From Pocillopora verrucosa (taxonomy: Eukaryota; Cnidaria; Anthozoa; Scleractinia; Pocilloporidae), in contig NC_089315.1 in the NCBI RefSeq assembly GCF_036669915.1, positions 7,953,291 through 8,017,290 on the forward strand: a stretch of DNA of 64,000 nt, in the 5' to 3' direction. Of this stretch, positions 1 to 11,926 are shown piece after piece. Positions within the stretch are counted from its first letter, which is position 1. Each line of letters begins with the position of its first letter. The position numbers and the translations under genes were made by a program. Below the pieces are notes generated by a model that saw nothing but the letters and a program-made list of their open reading frames with translations, was not told the DNA's origin and did not search any database.

Positions 1-1030
1 ACTTAGCAACCGAACTACCCTCTAAGTTATTGCTAGTGTTTTAGTTGTTTATGTTCAGTCTCCTTCGCAGCCGTACTTTTGTCTTGTCACTTAGCACTTT
101 CTCATCTCCACCGGAAAGAGACAACATTGCGAGACGAGACTACGCAATGGCTGCGAAAGTTGAATAGTATGAATTAAGAGCTGTTTTTTTTATTTTTCGT
201 GCAATTTAACAACATTTGATTAGTCTCGGCACTTGTTCTTCATTGTTACATCAAACATAGTTTAATGAACGCAATTTACAGTCCGTGTTTGAACGACCTG
301 ATATGCAAACAGTCATATCTTTCTGACATAATTCCTTTTCAGTCCTTAGTAAGAATAATTATTGAATAATAATTAGATAACAGCAATACATTATCACATC
401 CAAACAACAACAAAGCAACTCTATCAGTGGCATACAGATAAAGTTTACGTAACCTAAGAATCTTCACCATTCTATGAATCGACATCTGTTCAAACTTTGT
501 CAAGCAAAAATCACATGGCTCGTCAATCTTGAAAATGAACCCGGCTTCATGTTTTTCCGTGTTTTTAGTTTTCTTAGTGGTGACAATTAAGAGCAAATGA
601 ATGATTTTCCAATTCTAATTTTTTTGCGAAAGTTGACAAAACAAAGCTGATATTGCTTTTCGATCATGTGGTCCTATACAAACTCTCTCACTGCTTTTTT
701 TTATCAATGAAGTCTGATACATGCACTTGAAGTCGAGACAAAATATTACTCAAAACACTTAAGTTAGGGCGTGGCCAATTTTGGCCAGCTGTTCAAAGCG
801 GGAAAACCTTATGTTAAGTGCAAGCACTTAATATAACTTATGAGGCGTTTTAACCGCAGCAATGCCAATTCATATGCTTGTGAGGAAAAAAAAAAAAAAG
901 AAAAGAGAGGCTTAATAATAAGGTTGTACAATATATTTGAATAATTATTTTGTTGAGACCCGTAATTATACAATCAAGCCCTCTTATGGTCGCACAGAAC
1001 TCTGGGTAAGTTTTCTTGGCAGCTTTCATC
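1..1030. other. 5' flank of the GOLM-like gene
   Basis: I see no convincing gene here. The stretch is AT-rich and has a purine-rich tract at about 883-910. The short open frames on the minus strand lack family resemblance and splice context. The last few hundred bases probably hold the promoter and 5' UTR of the gene starting at 1031, but I see no clear TATA box. Confidence 0.5.
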
Positions 1031-4000
1031 ATGGCGTCCAATGGCCTAGTATTTAGACCGGGCAGAGGTCCATCTTTCATCCTAGTCGGGCTAGTAGTCA
1101 TCGTTATAATACTCTTCTACAGCTACTGGGGTGTTTCTTCAAAAAATAATAAGTTACTTAGAGATGTTAGCGTCTTACAAGACCGGTTACGTGTCTTAGC
1201 GGCTCGAAAGCTGACAGCAGACAAAAAAGGTTCTGCTCTACTAACCCAAATCACTCAATTGCAAGAAGACAAAGAGCAAAAAGATAAGGTTATCACCTCC
1301 AAAGACGACAGAAATGCTGAGTTATCAGAATCTTTGCAAAAGAAAGAGGTTGAATTATCAAAAGTTCGACAGCAAGAGGTTGGTAGAATGTTTCAAAACG
1401 TAAACTCCATTGGTGAAATGTGTGCATATATTATCCGCATACGATTGGCACATTGGAGACGTTTTTTTTCTTTAACGAAACTTATCTTCGTGTGTACTTT
1501 TATATGTATAGATACTTTTCACATCCGAATTCTTTCAACATATTCGCGTGCTGGCTTCTTCCAGTTCGCTACGAAAGACCTCAATAATTTTGACAGTAGC
1601 TAAGCAACCTACTTTTTGCAGCCGAGAACGTGTCGCTGGTTATGTTAATTTGTATGCTCGATAATACAAGTCATGTCACTCTCCACTGATCAACCGTGTT
1701 TCAGTTAAGTTTTTCTCTATGCACCTACATGTATTTCTACCTTTACCATCAATTGTTGAGATGTGTGCATGCTAATTATAAGTTATGATTGGCTTGGAGT
1801 ATCTTGATGCAATGCATATAGTTCGACATTCCCACTTGTTAAACCGTTGAATTCTCTCCTTTTGCGATTTCTGACTCATAGCCACTAGCCCATTATGTTT
1901 TCAGTTCTTGCTGTGACACTCCAGAAAACAGCAGAAGATGATTAACATTTCACAATCATTTAAGGATTGCACATGATTGAAACCAAAAGTTTTACCTTGC
2001 AGGTGTAATTGGTGCATCCAGAAACTTAGAGGAATTTTTTTTTCTCTGAAGAGAGAACATTTTGCTGTTTAAATCAGTGAATTATGTAGATCTGAAGGGA
2101 TAATCTCTACAGTTCTTTCAATGACTCTACAAAAGAGGATGAACATCTCAATATAATTCCAAAGTGGCATTCAGCGATGCATAATTTAAATCAAAACTTT
2201 TCCTTGCACAAGTATCTCAATAGATGTGACCTACACATCAAGGAAGCTTTGAGAAATTTCTTTTCATTGAAAAGAGAGCATTTTTCTGTATGAATCGGCA
2301 ACTTTTGCCAAAAATAGCTGCTAAATTTATCCAGCGAGCAAGGATACATGTAACTTGAGTTATTCAATAGAATGATGGAATGGAGGAATGATGGATTGAT
2401 GGATTATCCTAAAATGCCAAAGAATGCCTCTTTGTATCAAACCAGTCTCATAAAATGGAATTGCAATAAGTTAAGAAAATTATTTATAATTAATAGATGA
2501 AATTAAAAAAAGCATAGGTTTATCTTTGTTGAAACCGAGAGGACTGGAGAACCATGAGGCTTTCCAGCTAGCCCCTTTTTTATTATCATTATTGTTATTA
2601 TGAATATTATTATTTGTTACTGTTAATTATTGATTGAATGTCAATTAGACATTACTGAGTTATGTTTCTCTTGTGGAACAGGGTACTCATAAATATGTGG
2701 AATGTGGCAGATTTTCCATTTAGCATGCGAGACTAATATTCTGCAACACTACCTTATGCAACCTCTAGTACTTTTCATAATAAAAATTATGCTTTACCAG
2801 TAGCCACATTAAGTCTTTGACTTCCTATTTTTTGTTTTTGTTTTCAAAGCAAAATTACCTAATGGAGTTAGAGAAACTGAAAAAAGGAGTAAACAGCTCA
2901 TCTTCAGGTCTCAAAACATTAAAAGGTTAGTGATACTTAATGCTGTCATGCAATGTATATCCACAGTTGTGTTGCTGCTTCAAATAAAAACTTTTTTTTC
3001 ATGACAGGAAAGGCTGATCAGCTGTTGAAAAGCTATCAAGATATTAAGGTTAATCACTCTGCACTTCTCCAACAGATTTCTAAGGTGACATCTCAGAGGT
3101 GAATTTCTTTTCATTACATGAATACCAGTGACATTTAGGATGTGTTTCATGTATTACTCGATTTTATTTTCAGCAACATTATCATCTAATAAATTATGTT
3201 TCCCTCAAAACAATCAATTGTATATGACTTAAATGTATGAGACTTGGTATAGGTTGCCAAAGTCAAAGTATTATATGCATGGAAGGTTTTATATCCTTCA
3301 GTTATTTGGTTTTTCTTAAAAAAAAAATTCCCCCTTGAGTTTCCTACCATCAGCAACCACTGTTGTTTAAACTCTCTCGAATCTTCAAGTTACAGCCGTA
3401 AGTGCACATGCCATCAGTTGACATCTGAATTGCACTTTTTATTAAAGGGATTTTTACCAGAAGGAATTAGCAAATGTCAAGACAGAACTTGAAGACTTAA
3501 AGAATAGAGCAGGTAAAAAAATAATTCAACACAATTACTTCTTTTTGCCAACATACAGTGTATCTTCATAGTATATCTATCCACTGCCATTCTCCTAAGA
3601 TGACTTTGTTGCTGTCAAACATGTTGGTGCCTACAGTGCTCCTGATCATGTTTAACACGTCATGCCTTTAAAATTTTCAGAACTGTTTCGTGTGAAATTT
3701 CCTTTGTACTTCTTACTAAGTATGATTTATTTCATTCCATGCAAGTATTTCTTTATATAGCATCCATGTTGAAATCACTGATGATCTTTGCAATCTTATT
3801 GGCTCTCATTGGTGGGATTTATTCATGAATTACATTTTTTTTTCTCCAAACTCCATCTTTTCCCCAGCCAATGAAAAAGCTTTACTGAGACACGGCACAA
3901 TGACAAATAAGATTTCAAGGCATGTATGAAATAACCATTCAAACTTTTGCATTGTTTTACAAACTAGCTTAGTACTGGATCAAATAAATGTGTACATGGA

Positions 4001-6476
4001 CTAAAAAATCCTGTATTTGAGGGACTCAAATTTGTTATTTAAAAATGGATGTAGAACAGTGGTAATTGAACTTTGTGTAATTTTGGCCTGAAATCATACT
4101 TATGATTTCATATCAAACTTGTGCTGGGTGCTCATTTGATCTTGAAATCACAGTTATGATTTCAGACCAAATTGCACTCCACTCAGTTCAATTACCAAGT
4201 ACTATAAATAGGTGTATTGTGTTTTTCTTTCACCATCAGTCAATAAGGTCCCCACAAAACCCAATAATGAAGGAAATAAGGAACCAACTGAAAATGGGGA
4301 CAATGACAGAGATGAGAAAAAAACAGATGAACCAAAGAAACCTGTACCAAGCACATTAGAGACAAACATGGAAGGAGCTGGGATTGCGAATTCCTCCTCA
4401 GCAGCAAATGTTTCAGATGTAAAGAATATAAAGTCGATTGGAGATAAGTCTCAAAGTGAAGAAGTTGCTAGTTCTCCAACGAAAAGAAGCATTGGAATTT
4501 TGGATAAATTGAAACAGGATATCACTGGGGGATCAGATGTAGATGAGAAAGTGGTGACTAAAGATAATGGAGGTGCCCAACAGCCACCTGAAAAGAGTTC
4601 TGTTAGTGACAAGAACAGTCAACAAGGAAATGAGGATGAAGCTAACAATGAAAGGAACAACCAGGAGGAGAATGAAAAGAAAGTTATGGACAATGGACAG
4701 GGACAAATAACTCCTACCAGCAGTGAGGAGAAGGATATGAAAGGAAAAGATAAGAATGAACATGTGAGAGATCAAGAGGATGAAAATGGTGAAGAGGATG
4801 AAAATGGTGAAGAGAATGAGAATGTAGGTAATGAAGATGATGAGTCTGACAAGGATGTAGATGACCCACAAAAGGACGAAGGAGAGGAAACTGAAAACAA
4901 ACAGCAACCACTCTCCAGAGATAATCTTCAGAAGAAAGTGATGAATCCTCCAGACAGTTTTAAAGACATGAGAGGCCTACCAAGAGATGCTATGTCAAAT
5001 GTAAGTACTGCCAGTACTGTTTTCTCATAAAAATTTTACAACAGTCTTCTCTACTGCACTTGTTTTCTTTTGTTTTCTGAAACAATATCAAAAGCTGTGT
5101 ATAACATATATTAGTTTATTGAGACAAGTTTCTCAAAGCTAAAACCCAAAAGAAATAATTAAAGACGTGTGGAGAAGTGAGATTAAGGATATTGGGAGGG
5201 GAAAGGTTAATGAAAGGCTTGACATTATTTCAAAGTATCAGAAATATTCCAGTAATAATTATACTGATAATTATAAGGACAGATGTTTAACAGATGTCTA
5301 CAATCATTCTCTGTTTTTGTTAGATGGATAGAAAACAACTCCCAGTTGATAACTCAAGGCTAAGTGTCAGCCTACCAAGGTCACGGGATGCCCTTGGTAA
5401 ATATGATGTTAGAAGACGTATGGTAAGACTTCTTTACCTTTTTCTGATTTAGGGCTCTTGGGACAGTTTAAAGAATTTAAGGTTAATATGTTATGATAAT
5501 TGTATTGGAATAGAGAAATGTGAATGTAAAAGGTAAGGTCTGTACATGAGCCTATTAGCCCACTCAGCTGGGGCTTATCCCAGTTTCCAAGTAGTATAAA
5601 GTAACTAGGATTATTACTACTCCCTTGTGGAAGGGATGCCAGTCCATCACAAAGTAACTCGCCTGTGTTTTATCAGGCTTCCTTGACAATTTTCCAGCAC
5701 CCATTTATACTCCTGAATGGAGAGAGGTACTGTGAGAGTGTAGTGTTTTGCCAAAGAACACAACACAGTTGACCTGGCTAGGTCTTGAACGCAGACCTCC
5801 CAACCTAGAGTCCAGTGCACTGACCACAAAATGCAACTGTAGCCCCTTAACTCCCAGATCAAATTTGTCATTCTCTTTATTGTTACCCATACAATTTTTA
5901 TAATGTTAGATCGGAGAATTTAGTAGTGGATTAACTAATAATGCCCAATTTGATATTTTTTTCTTTATTCTCATCACTTCTCTGGTTTATATTGCTTTGA
6001 TATTGTAAGGAGAAATTCTGTCTTGGTCACTCATAGGGGTTAATGGGATAGATTGTTATACATAAGGAATTTATTTCGTCTGGTCAAGAGCATAGGGTAA
6101 AGAAATACTTTAATTGTCCAGGAATCAAACCTCAGACCATCGGGTTCCATGCTCTGATGCTCTATCACTGAGCCATTGAGACTCTGGTGAGCTTGGCTTT
6201 TACTAGGTTCCTATGAGACACACCTCCTGTATAGTGATAAGTTCGGCAATGTTGAAAGTGTCATGTGCGTAAATGGATTAAGGAAGATGGTAAATTTTGA
6301 GCTCAATGATGAAATAGAGAAAGATGTTTATTTCCATCTTTTCATCAGCATAGGACAGAGAAAAGAACAGTACACTGTATATTGTTGTTACTACAGTCTT
6401 GCCTCAGTGCTGCATGTGTTTATTTTCTTTTTGGTAGGGACGAGGTGATACTGAGGATCAAATGATACGGAAGTAA
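1031..6476 (+). CDS. GOLM1/GOLM2-like Golgi type II membrane protein (8 exons)
   Basis: Eight coding exons join in phase: 1031-1378, 2850-2925, 3008-3098, 3448-3512, 3868-3923, 4248-5000, 5324-5422 and 6438-6476, giving about 508 residues. The start is the ATG at 1031 (MASNGLV); the open frame continues upstream only through a non-ATG codon. Residues 9-14 are basic (RPGRGP) and a single membrane anchor follows at about 15-35, ending in a YWGVSS boundary. A coiled coil spans about 40-210. A long acidic, low-complexity tail rich in EDENGEE-type repeats (exon 6) precedes a short basic C-terminus. Basic tail, one anchor, YW.(V/I)SS boundary, coiled coil and acidic lumenal region is the plan of vertebrate GOLM1 (GP73) and GOLM2 (CASC4), cis-Golgi proteins linked to cargo sorting. 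Exon 6 uses the second of two nearby acceptor AGs, the one that keeps phase; that junction is the least certain. Intron 7 holds a SINE-like repeat and MITE-like DNA. The family call rests on architecture and the N-terminal match. Confidence 0.8.
2355..2405. repeat. short ATGGATTG-like tandem repeat
   Basis: An imperfect run of GGAATGATGG and GGATTGATGGATT words lies in intron 1 of the GOLM-like gene. It is a simple sequence repeat with no apparent coding role. Confidence 0.5.
5555..5842 (-). repeat. tRNA-derived SINE in GOLM-like intron 7
   Basis: Read on the minus strand, the element starts with a tRNA-like head. It has an A-box-like stretch (GGTCAGTGCACTGG) followed by a B-box-like stretch (GCGTTCAAGACC). 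A non-tRNA body with several short GC-rich blocks runs down to about 5555. The same head design recurs in the SINE at 36.7-37.0 kb. The outer boundaries are approximate. Confidence 0.6.
5843..6047. mobile_element. MITE-like element
   Basis: The element is bounded by an imperfect inverted repeat: CCCCTTAACTCCCA at the left against the reverse complement of the right end, CCCATTAACCCCTA. It is about 205 bp with no coding capacity. It abuts the SINE on its left and resembles the better-preserved element at 7086-7289. It is probably a non-autonomous DNA transposon. Confidence 0.45.
6105..6185 (-). repeat. tRNA-like SINE head or tRNA pseudogene
   Basis: On the minus strand there is an A-box-like TGGCTCAGTGATAGAGC and a B-box-like GGTTTGATTCC about 28 bases later, the spacing of a tRNA. 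The flanks do not form a convincing acceptor stem. I read it as a tRNA-derived SINE head inside intron 7, not a working tRNA. Confidence 0.45.
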
Positions 6477-7085
6477 GAATGGTGTGTGACTGAAAATTAT
6501 CCACAAATCTTCTCTTCTTTTTTACTGCACAGATGCAAGACTTCCAGTAAAAAGAGCATCAACAATTTTAGTTCACAACAGACTAGTAGCAAAAAAACTT
6601 CATGTGAATTACCTTTTTAGAGTTTGATAAGGCCAAATAAGTTATTTAATTGCACTGAGAAGGGAGCACTTCCTCATGGAATAGTTGTAATGTTTCTTTT
6701 TTTCCTTTAGACACGTGCATAAGGTACTAAATTTATAATTGTGGTATAATAATTGTCATAACAAGAGAAATGTTGCATTTCTTTGTCTAAATGTTTTATT
6801 TTGCTTTCCTTATATACTAATACATTTGCTACTTTCGTTCTTTTAAAGATGAATATTTTAGTATTTTTGTTGGACTCTTATAACTCCATAACAATGTCAA
6901 AAGGGTATTGAAATCAGCTTTAAGAAAACCTAGTAACATTTGTATCATAAATTCTTAGTTTGTGGGGCAACTGACCATGGATTCTGAACAGGGTAGGGTT
7001 TGAATCCCCTAAGGAGATTAAACTCAGGCTTTAGTACGGAAGAAAGATCAGTGTTCTTCATTGATTTTGTGGTAGTCAGCTTCGA

Positions 7086-7289
7086 CCCTTTAACTCCCAA
7101 AAGTGATTAAAATATAACTTCTCCCTATAATTTCCATACATTATCCTTCGAACAGGTAATGAGGAAACTCGCACTTATTAGGTAGAACTTTTTATCCTGA
7201 TCTAAAACTAAATTCTTGTAACTTACTAACCTGGAAATGTTTAGCTGTCAGAGAGGAGAATTAACAATCTGATCTTGAGAGTTAAAGGG
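7086..7289. mobile_element. MITE with 15-bp terminal inverted repeats
   Basis: The left end CCCTTTAACTCCCAA matches the reverse complement of the right end, CCCTTTAACTCTCAA, at 14 of 15 positions. The element is 204 bp, AT-rich and non-coding. It shares its terminal design with the element at 5843-6047, so both probably belong to one family mobilised by a transposase encoded elsewhere. I could not settle a clear target-site duplication. Confidence 0.65.
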
Positions 7290-7802
7290 ATTGAAAAGCA
7301 TAAGATGGCAGCAAACAATTGAGGGGCAAAAATGGCACAAACATCTATCCTACTAGCATTAATTCCCTCTTGCTTTTCCTTACTACTCGACTCATTTAGG
7401 AAGAAATTAGGCTGCAAACGTAATGTTAAGGGCTGCAAATGCAATTTTAAACTATTGTAATTCGATTAGAATCCATTTTTCCTAGTTATGAATTCATTTA
7501 AATCACTCACTTTCAAATTAAGGGCATAATGTTGACCACTAGCAGTTCCTCCAGTGGAATACTGCAAATAAGGCTAGTTGTATTATAAAGGAAACAAAGA
7601 CCTCTTTTGTAAGTCTTCTAGATTTTTAGGCTCAAACTTCATTTTGTAGGTGTAGACGGAGCTACCGATATTATTAGCAATGCCTATAAAATTAATTGAA
7701 AAAAATTATCAGGATCCATTAAATTTAGTAGGCTCCTAATTAGTGTGCTGTAAATAACACTGAAGCCATAGCTCTTTAATAAAGTTCCAATAGTGGTAAA
7801 CA

Positions 7803-7870
7803 ACGGTTCCTTATCTCCCCGCCCCACCCCCACTTATCTGTTGCCTTTTTTTTTTTTTTTTTTTTTTTTG
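7803..7870. repeat. C-rich run followed by a poly-T tract
   Basis: A CCCCGCCCCACCCCCAC run is followed after a short gap by about 25 consecutive T. This is either low-complexity sequence or the A-tail of a minus-strand retro-insertion. I saw no adjoining retroelement body. Confidence 0.5.
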
Positions 7871-9576
7871 TCTGGCAAGGAATGTCCACTTTCTCACCCA
7901 GATATGCCAGTTTACTGGAAACTTTGTATTGTACCCAGGCCAAAATACTGAGACCTGCTTTTTGTTTAGTTTCATTGCCTTTGCCTCAGAATAAGTGCGG
8001 TGTGGAAATTATTCAGTCACAGTGCTGTAATAACTTTTGACTCATAATCCGACATCGCCCCAGAGTCGGATGGCGCAACATGTTGAGTGGCGCTACCCGA
8101 CGTCTGAATCAGAGTCGTGTTTCTGTCGTGCACAAGTCGAACCTATTGCAATCAAGTTTGGAACGGCAGAAGCACGAACTCTGCACTGAGCTTTCGGTTA
8201 TCCATAGTTTATGCAGGAATGACACCTTGCCAATGAATTGGCTAACTAATCCCCCTCACAATGCATATGCAATTTCAAGCATGCCCATTGGCTGAGAGCA
8301 CGTCGATTAATCCTAAAAGGCGAAAAAACGGTTGGCCGAGACGGTATGGAGGGAAACGAAACGGTCAGAAGACTGGTCATGGAAAGTGATAAAAAGCAGC
8401 TGTAAACCTCTGGAACCTGCGCTCGAGTACGTTTTTGAGGGTAAAAGTTATCATCAAGTTTTACAAAGAATATGTACTCAATAAGCAGAAAGCCTTATGA
8501 GAAATACTCCCAAGAACTTTGTGAATTCCCCCACAAATATTCCTGCATGATCCGCAAGAAATGGCCAAATCAAGTTATGATTTATTTTAGTTATTGCTTG
8601 TTTGTTTTCTAATAGAACATCTTCTGAAGATTCAAAGCTACATCACCATCTCGACCTGGCGTTCTACGATCTCAACCATACTGGTTTTTAACTGCGTTGT
8701 GACTGCTTTTTACAGTTGGTTTCCTGGTTTGTGAAGTCGATCTGGCAAAGATGGTGAGGAGAGGAAAGAAAAATCAAACATTTGTCTTAGATATAAAAAC
8801 ATACTCTCTCAACAGGCCATTAGTTCTACGGGCGTGTTTAGACGACTTTCGACAAACTTGTTCCGTGCTTTATTTTCATTTGCCTGCAGAAATCTTCCCT
8901 TTCAGGCAAGCTTACATAGAGTGGAAAGAAGCTGACGAAGCTTCCTGGAGACCACCACCATGACGTCAGTCTCAATCAAACAAACGAGTCTGGGAAAATC
9001 CCGAAAAGAAAACGCTTTACAGGAATAAACATTAATATGGAAAGACTTCACATTTGATTCAACTTTTTTGATGTAATACGAACTATTTTAAAAAGGCTTT
9101 TTGAGAAAAAAAGTAATTTTCAATGAAATGGATTTATTTAAACCTGAAGTTATCTGGTTATCTGTAATAGCTTCCACTTTTTCTTTTTCACGGTTAGTTT
9201 TTATTTTTTGTTGTCTCTTCACGTTTTTTAAAATGAAAGAAAACCTCGACAGTCTCACTTTTGGTTGTAACAGTTTTTAATTGATCCTCCTTTTCACGAG
9301 GAATCCACTCCATTCTCCTTAGCGCAATCTAAATAACTACGACTCTAAGCATTCTGAGTATAACCGTTTGACTTCTATTTAAATGATTCTTTTATCTAAG
9401 CGTAAATGAACTGCTGTGAAAATGTCTACTAAAACCCAGGGATTTAAGAAAAAAAAAGCGAACGGAACTTTCAGCTCCCGTAATTGTTCAGCGTTATGTC
9501 TTAGTGACCTTAGTACACACAGTAAGAAAAAGAAGCAAAGCTTTTGACTCTGCAGATTAACATCACACTGCCTGGC

Positions 9577-11388
9577 TTAGTGATAAACAAAGTATTTTCT
9601 GGCCATGTGGTACTCAGGATCCTGAAAGTTTCTAGCCATGAATGCCAGTTCACCTGAGCGGCATTCCTCAATTTCCTTCAAGACTTCCGGGTTTGCTTTT
9701 TGATTCTTTACTTGGGAAAAATGTTGCTGCAAAGACGGTCTTGCAAGGTACATTGCTTCTTCTTTAATCCACATGTCAAATTCTTCGACGCTGTCTCCTA
9801 CACAACCATCCAGAAAACCAATTTGAGCGGCTTCAGAGGCCAGGATGGGTTCAGCACTGGACAATAACTCACTCGCCTTTTTTTGACCCACACGCTTTGG
9901 CAGAAAGTATGTGTGATATTCTGAACCATAAAGCTTCATTAGCTTATAGTGAGGATTCAGCACCACCCCATCACGTGCAAAGGCGAAGTCGCTAGCCAAA
10001 GCCATCATGGCTCCACCAGCACCAGCGTTTCCACGTAAGGCCGAGACGGTGATCTTTTTGCTGGTGAAGATGCCACGCACGACATCGTTGATTGCATTGA
10101 TGTTCTTCCATGATTCCTCAACTGGGTCTTCGGCTGCTTCGATAACATTAAGGTGGATACCATTGCTGAACACGTCTCGGCCACCCATCAGAACCATTAC
10201 CTTGCAAAAGTCATTCTCCTCCACCTTTTGCAGAACGGAAACCAGACGCTGACATTGGCTGGTGCTCATAGCTCCGTTGTAGAACTCGAAGTGTACAAAG
10301 CAGACGCCGTCAGGCGTCATACTTGTCCAGATATCCTGAGCTGTGTTAGGATAGGACCCGTATGGGATGGATGGAAAAGAGTCTGCTACGGTTGGGGCAC
10401 CAGTTTTTAGCCACATGGTGGCGGGGAGTTTAAGTTTGTTTTTCTTGAGATGTGAAACCCATAAAGCCCCCCTGCCGCACTTGATTAAAACAGATCCATG
10501 GCGTTGGCCCAATATTTCACCAGGTTTTCCTGTCAGGAATCTAAGTCTTCCTTTCTCCAGATGTGCTCCAAAGAGGCGAAAGTCCTTGGTCCAGTTCCAA
10601 TTGCCATCTCCTCCTTTCGCTCTAAAGCGACCGACTGCTCCTGGTGCTGAGTCAGACATGCGAATCTGACAGGCTACCTCGTCAGCTGGCAATTCCCAGT
10701 TCACAGTTCGGTCAGCCTTGGTCATGTTAGGGCGGCAGGTTCCCCTCACTTGTGGATTGTTGTAATTAAGTGGTCTGGGTGTCTGCCCCGATAAGAGGTT
10801 AGTTATGGCTTCCAAAGTAGCTTTCACGGCTGTTTGTGTGACTTCATTCACATACAAGCTCGACTTGGTGAGTGTGTTGACATTTGGGCGCCTGACAGGG
10901 AAGGTTTTGGTGCTCCAAATATCGCCTGCGTCCATCTCTGAGGCCGCCTGAAGGACGCTTACTCCCCACTCGTCCTCCATGTCATACAACGCCCAGTCAA
11001 TAGAACTCATGCCACGGTCGCCCTCGATTCCAGGATGAACAATCCAACAAGGAATGTTGGGATTAGAAAACACTTCTTCTGGAATTCGTTTGGTGAGAAA
11101 TGGACAAAGAATGAGATCGGGTTGGGCATCAAAAGCTAATTTTGTCATCTCTGCAGGCTCGTTGATCTCATGCACGGTGATGTTGTGTTGTCTCTGTCTT
11201 AGTTCCAGAGCCATCCTTTGACTGAGGCTGTTGTGCTTGTTTGAGAAAAAGAGAATGTTAAGTTTCTCTTTAGGCTTGAGTCGAGTGGAGATGGGATCTT
11301 GCCGTTGTAACTGAGACTCGAGTCGTCTTGGTACACGTGCAAGGTACCGTGGCTTGAGGAAATACCTCATCGAAGTCATCTGAGACAT
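9577..11388 (-). CDS. HypX/HoxX-like formyltransferase and enoyl-CoA hydratase-fold protein
   Basis: The frame encodes 603 residues in one coding exon, starting at the ATG at 11388. Just upstream (minus strand) is a TTTGATTTGTCAG acceptor, so a 5' UTR exon is likely. Residues 1-40 are basic and Ser/Arg-rich and could be a mitochondrial presequence. Residues about 42-220 form a formyltransferase-type domain with HPGIEGDRG (118-126) and SSIDWAL. Residues about 355-540 form a crotonase fold with SNGIHLNVIE (408-417), EESWKNINAIND, RGNAGAGG (452-459), NPHYK (478-482) and YGSEY (487-491). These are HypX hallmarks. Bacterial HypX uses formyl-tetrahydrofolate and CoA to make formyl-CoA and release carbon monoxide for the [NiFe]-hydrogenase ligand. 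Animals have no such hydrogenase, so the role here is unknown. No stop or frameshift interrupts it. The family is clear; function and location are inferred. Confidence 0.88.
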   Translation of the reverse strand: MSQMTSMRYFLKPRYLARVPRRLESQLQRQDPISTRLKPKEKLNILFFSNKHNSLSQRMALELRQRQHNITVHEINEPAEMTKLAFDAQPDLILCPFLTKRIPEEVFSNPNIPCWIVHPGIEGDRGMSSIDWALYDMEDEWGVSVLQAASEMDAGDIWSTKTFPVRRPNVNTLTKSSLYVNEVTQTAVKATLEAITNLLSGQTPRPLNYNNPQVRGTCRPNMTKADRTVNWELPADEVACQIRMSDSAPGAVGRFRAKGGDGNWNWTKDFRLFGAHLEKGRLRFLTGKPGEILGQRHGSVLIKCGRGALWVSHLKKNKLKLPATMWLKTGAPTVADSFPSIPYGSYPNTAQDIWTSMTPDGVCFVHFEFYNGAMSTSQCQRLVSVLQKVEENDFCKVMVLMGGRDVFSNGIHLNVIEAAEDPVEESWKNINAINDVVRGIFTSKKITVSALRGNAGAGGAMMALASDFAFARDGVVLNPHYKLMKLYGSEYHTYFLPKRVGQKKASELLSSAEPILASEAAQIGFLDGCVGDSVEEFDMWIKEEAMYLARPSLQQHFSQVKNQKANPEVLKEIEECRSGELAFMARNFQDPEYHMARKYFVYH

Positions 11389-11926
11389 ATTTCCTGACAA
11401 ATCAAAACGGAAGTCAAATTTAAGTTTCAGTGAAGCTTATTTTACAGAACTTAATCGAGGTGCTGGTTTGGCATGGTTTTTCTCAGCTTCATAAGCAAGC
11501 TCCCTCCAGTTTTCCTTTGGTTTTTAATAAGATTTAAAAATAGGTGTAGAAGGAAACTGCATGTCAGCCATCAATTTATTCCACATACCTAAAAAAAATA
11601 TTTGGTTAATGCGAAAAAGGGAAGTTTTCTGAATTGATATAAATTTTTCATTAAGTCTAAGGTGAACCATCCGGACGCTCCCGATCGCGTAGATTTTCAG
11701 AGTGCAAAGTCTACCTCCTCCATTCATGCGCGTGCAACAGACACGTGCCGCGTGTGACATTCGAAATACATTTGCATATAGTTGACAGCTCGGCTTTAGG
11801 TCTTACCCTTTGTGCTTAAATAATAACGTTAACCAAGAGAATAAATAGTGTTTACAATCTCGTGCGTCAATAGCGGCAATATTACGTAATCAAGTAGTCT
11901 AATCATTCATGGCTACGATCGCATGT

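Larger units (their letters stand above)
6477..9576. other. intergenic, GOLM-like 3' side to hypX 3' side
   Basis: No supported gene. The stretch contains a MITE at 7086-7289 and a poly-T tract at about 7846-7870. A higher-GC patch at 8040-8330 has CCAAT-type motifs in both orientations (ATTGG and CCAAT near 8231-8291). A 70-codon open frame begins at an ATG at 8751 (MVRRGKKNQ) just after that patch. It could be a first exon, but I recognise no domain and do not call it. Confidence 0.5.

Noticed and set aside
4102..4359. Plus-strand frame overlapping the start of exon 6
   Set aside because: It uses the wrong phase relative to the acidic exon and ends quickly; it would arise only if the first acceptor AG were used.
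4533..4907. Minus-strand hydrophobic open frame
   Set aside because: It is the antisense of the Glu/Asp-rich exon 6; such antisense frames are open and hydrophobic by composition.
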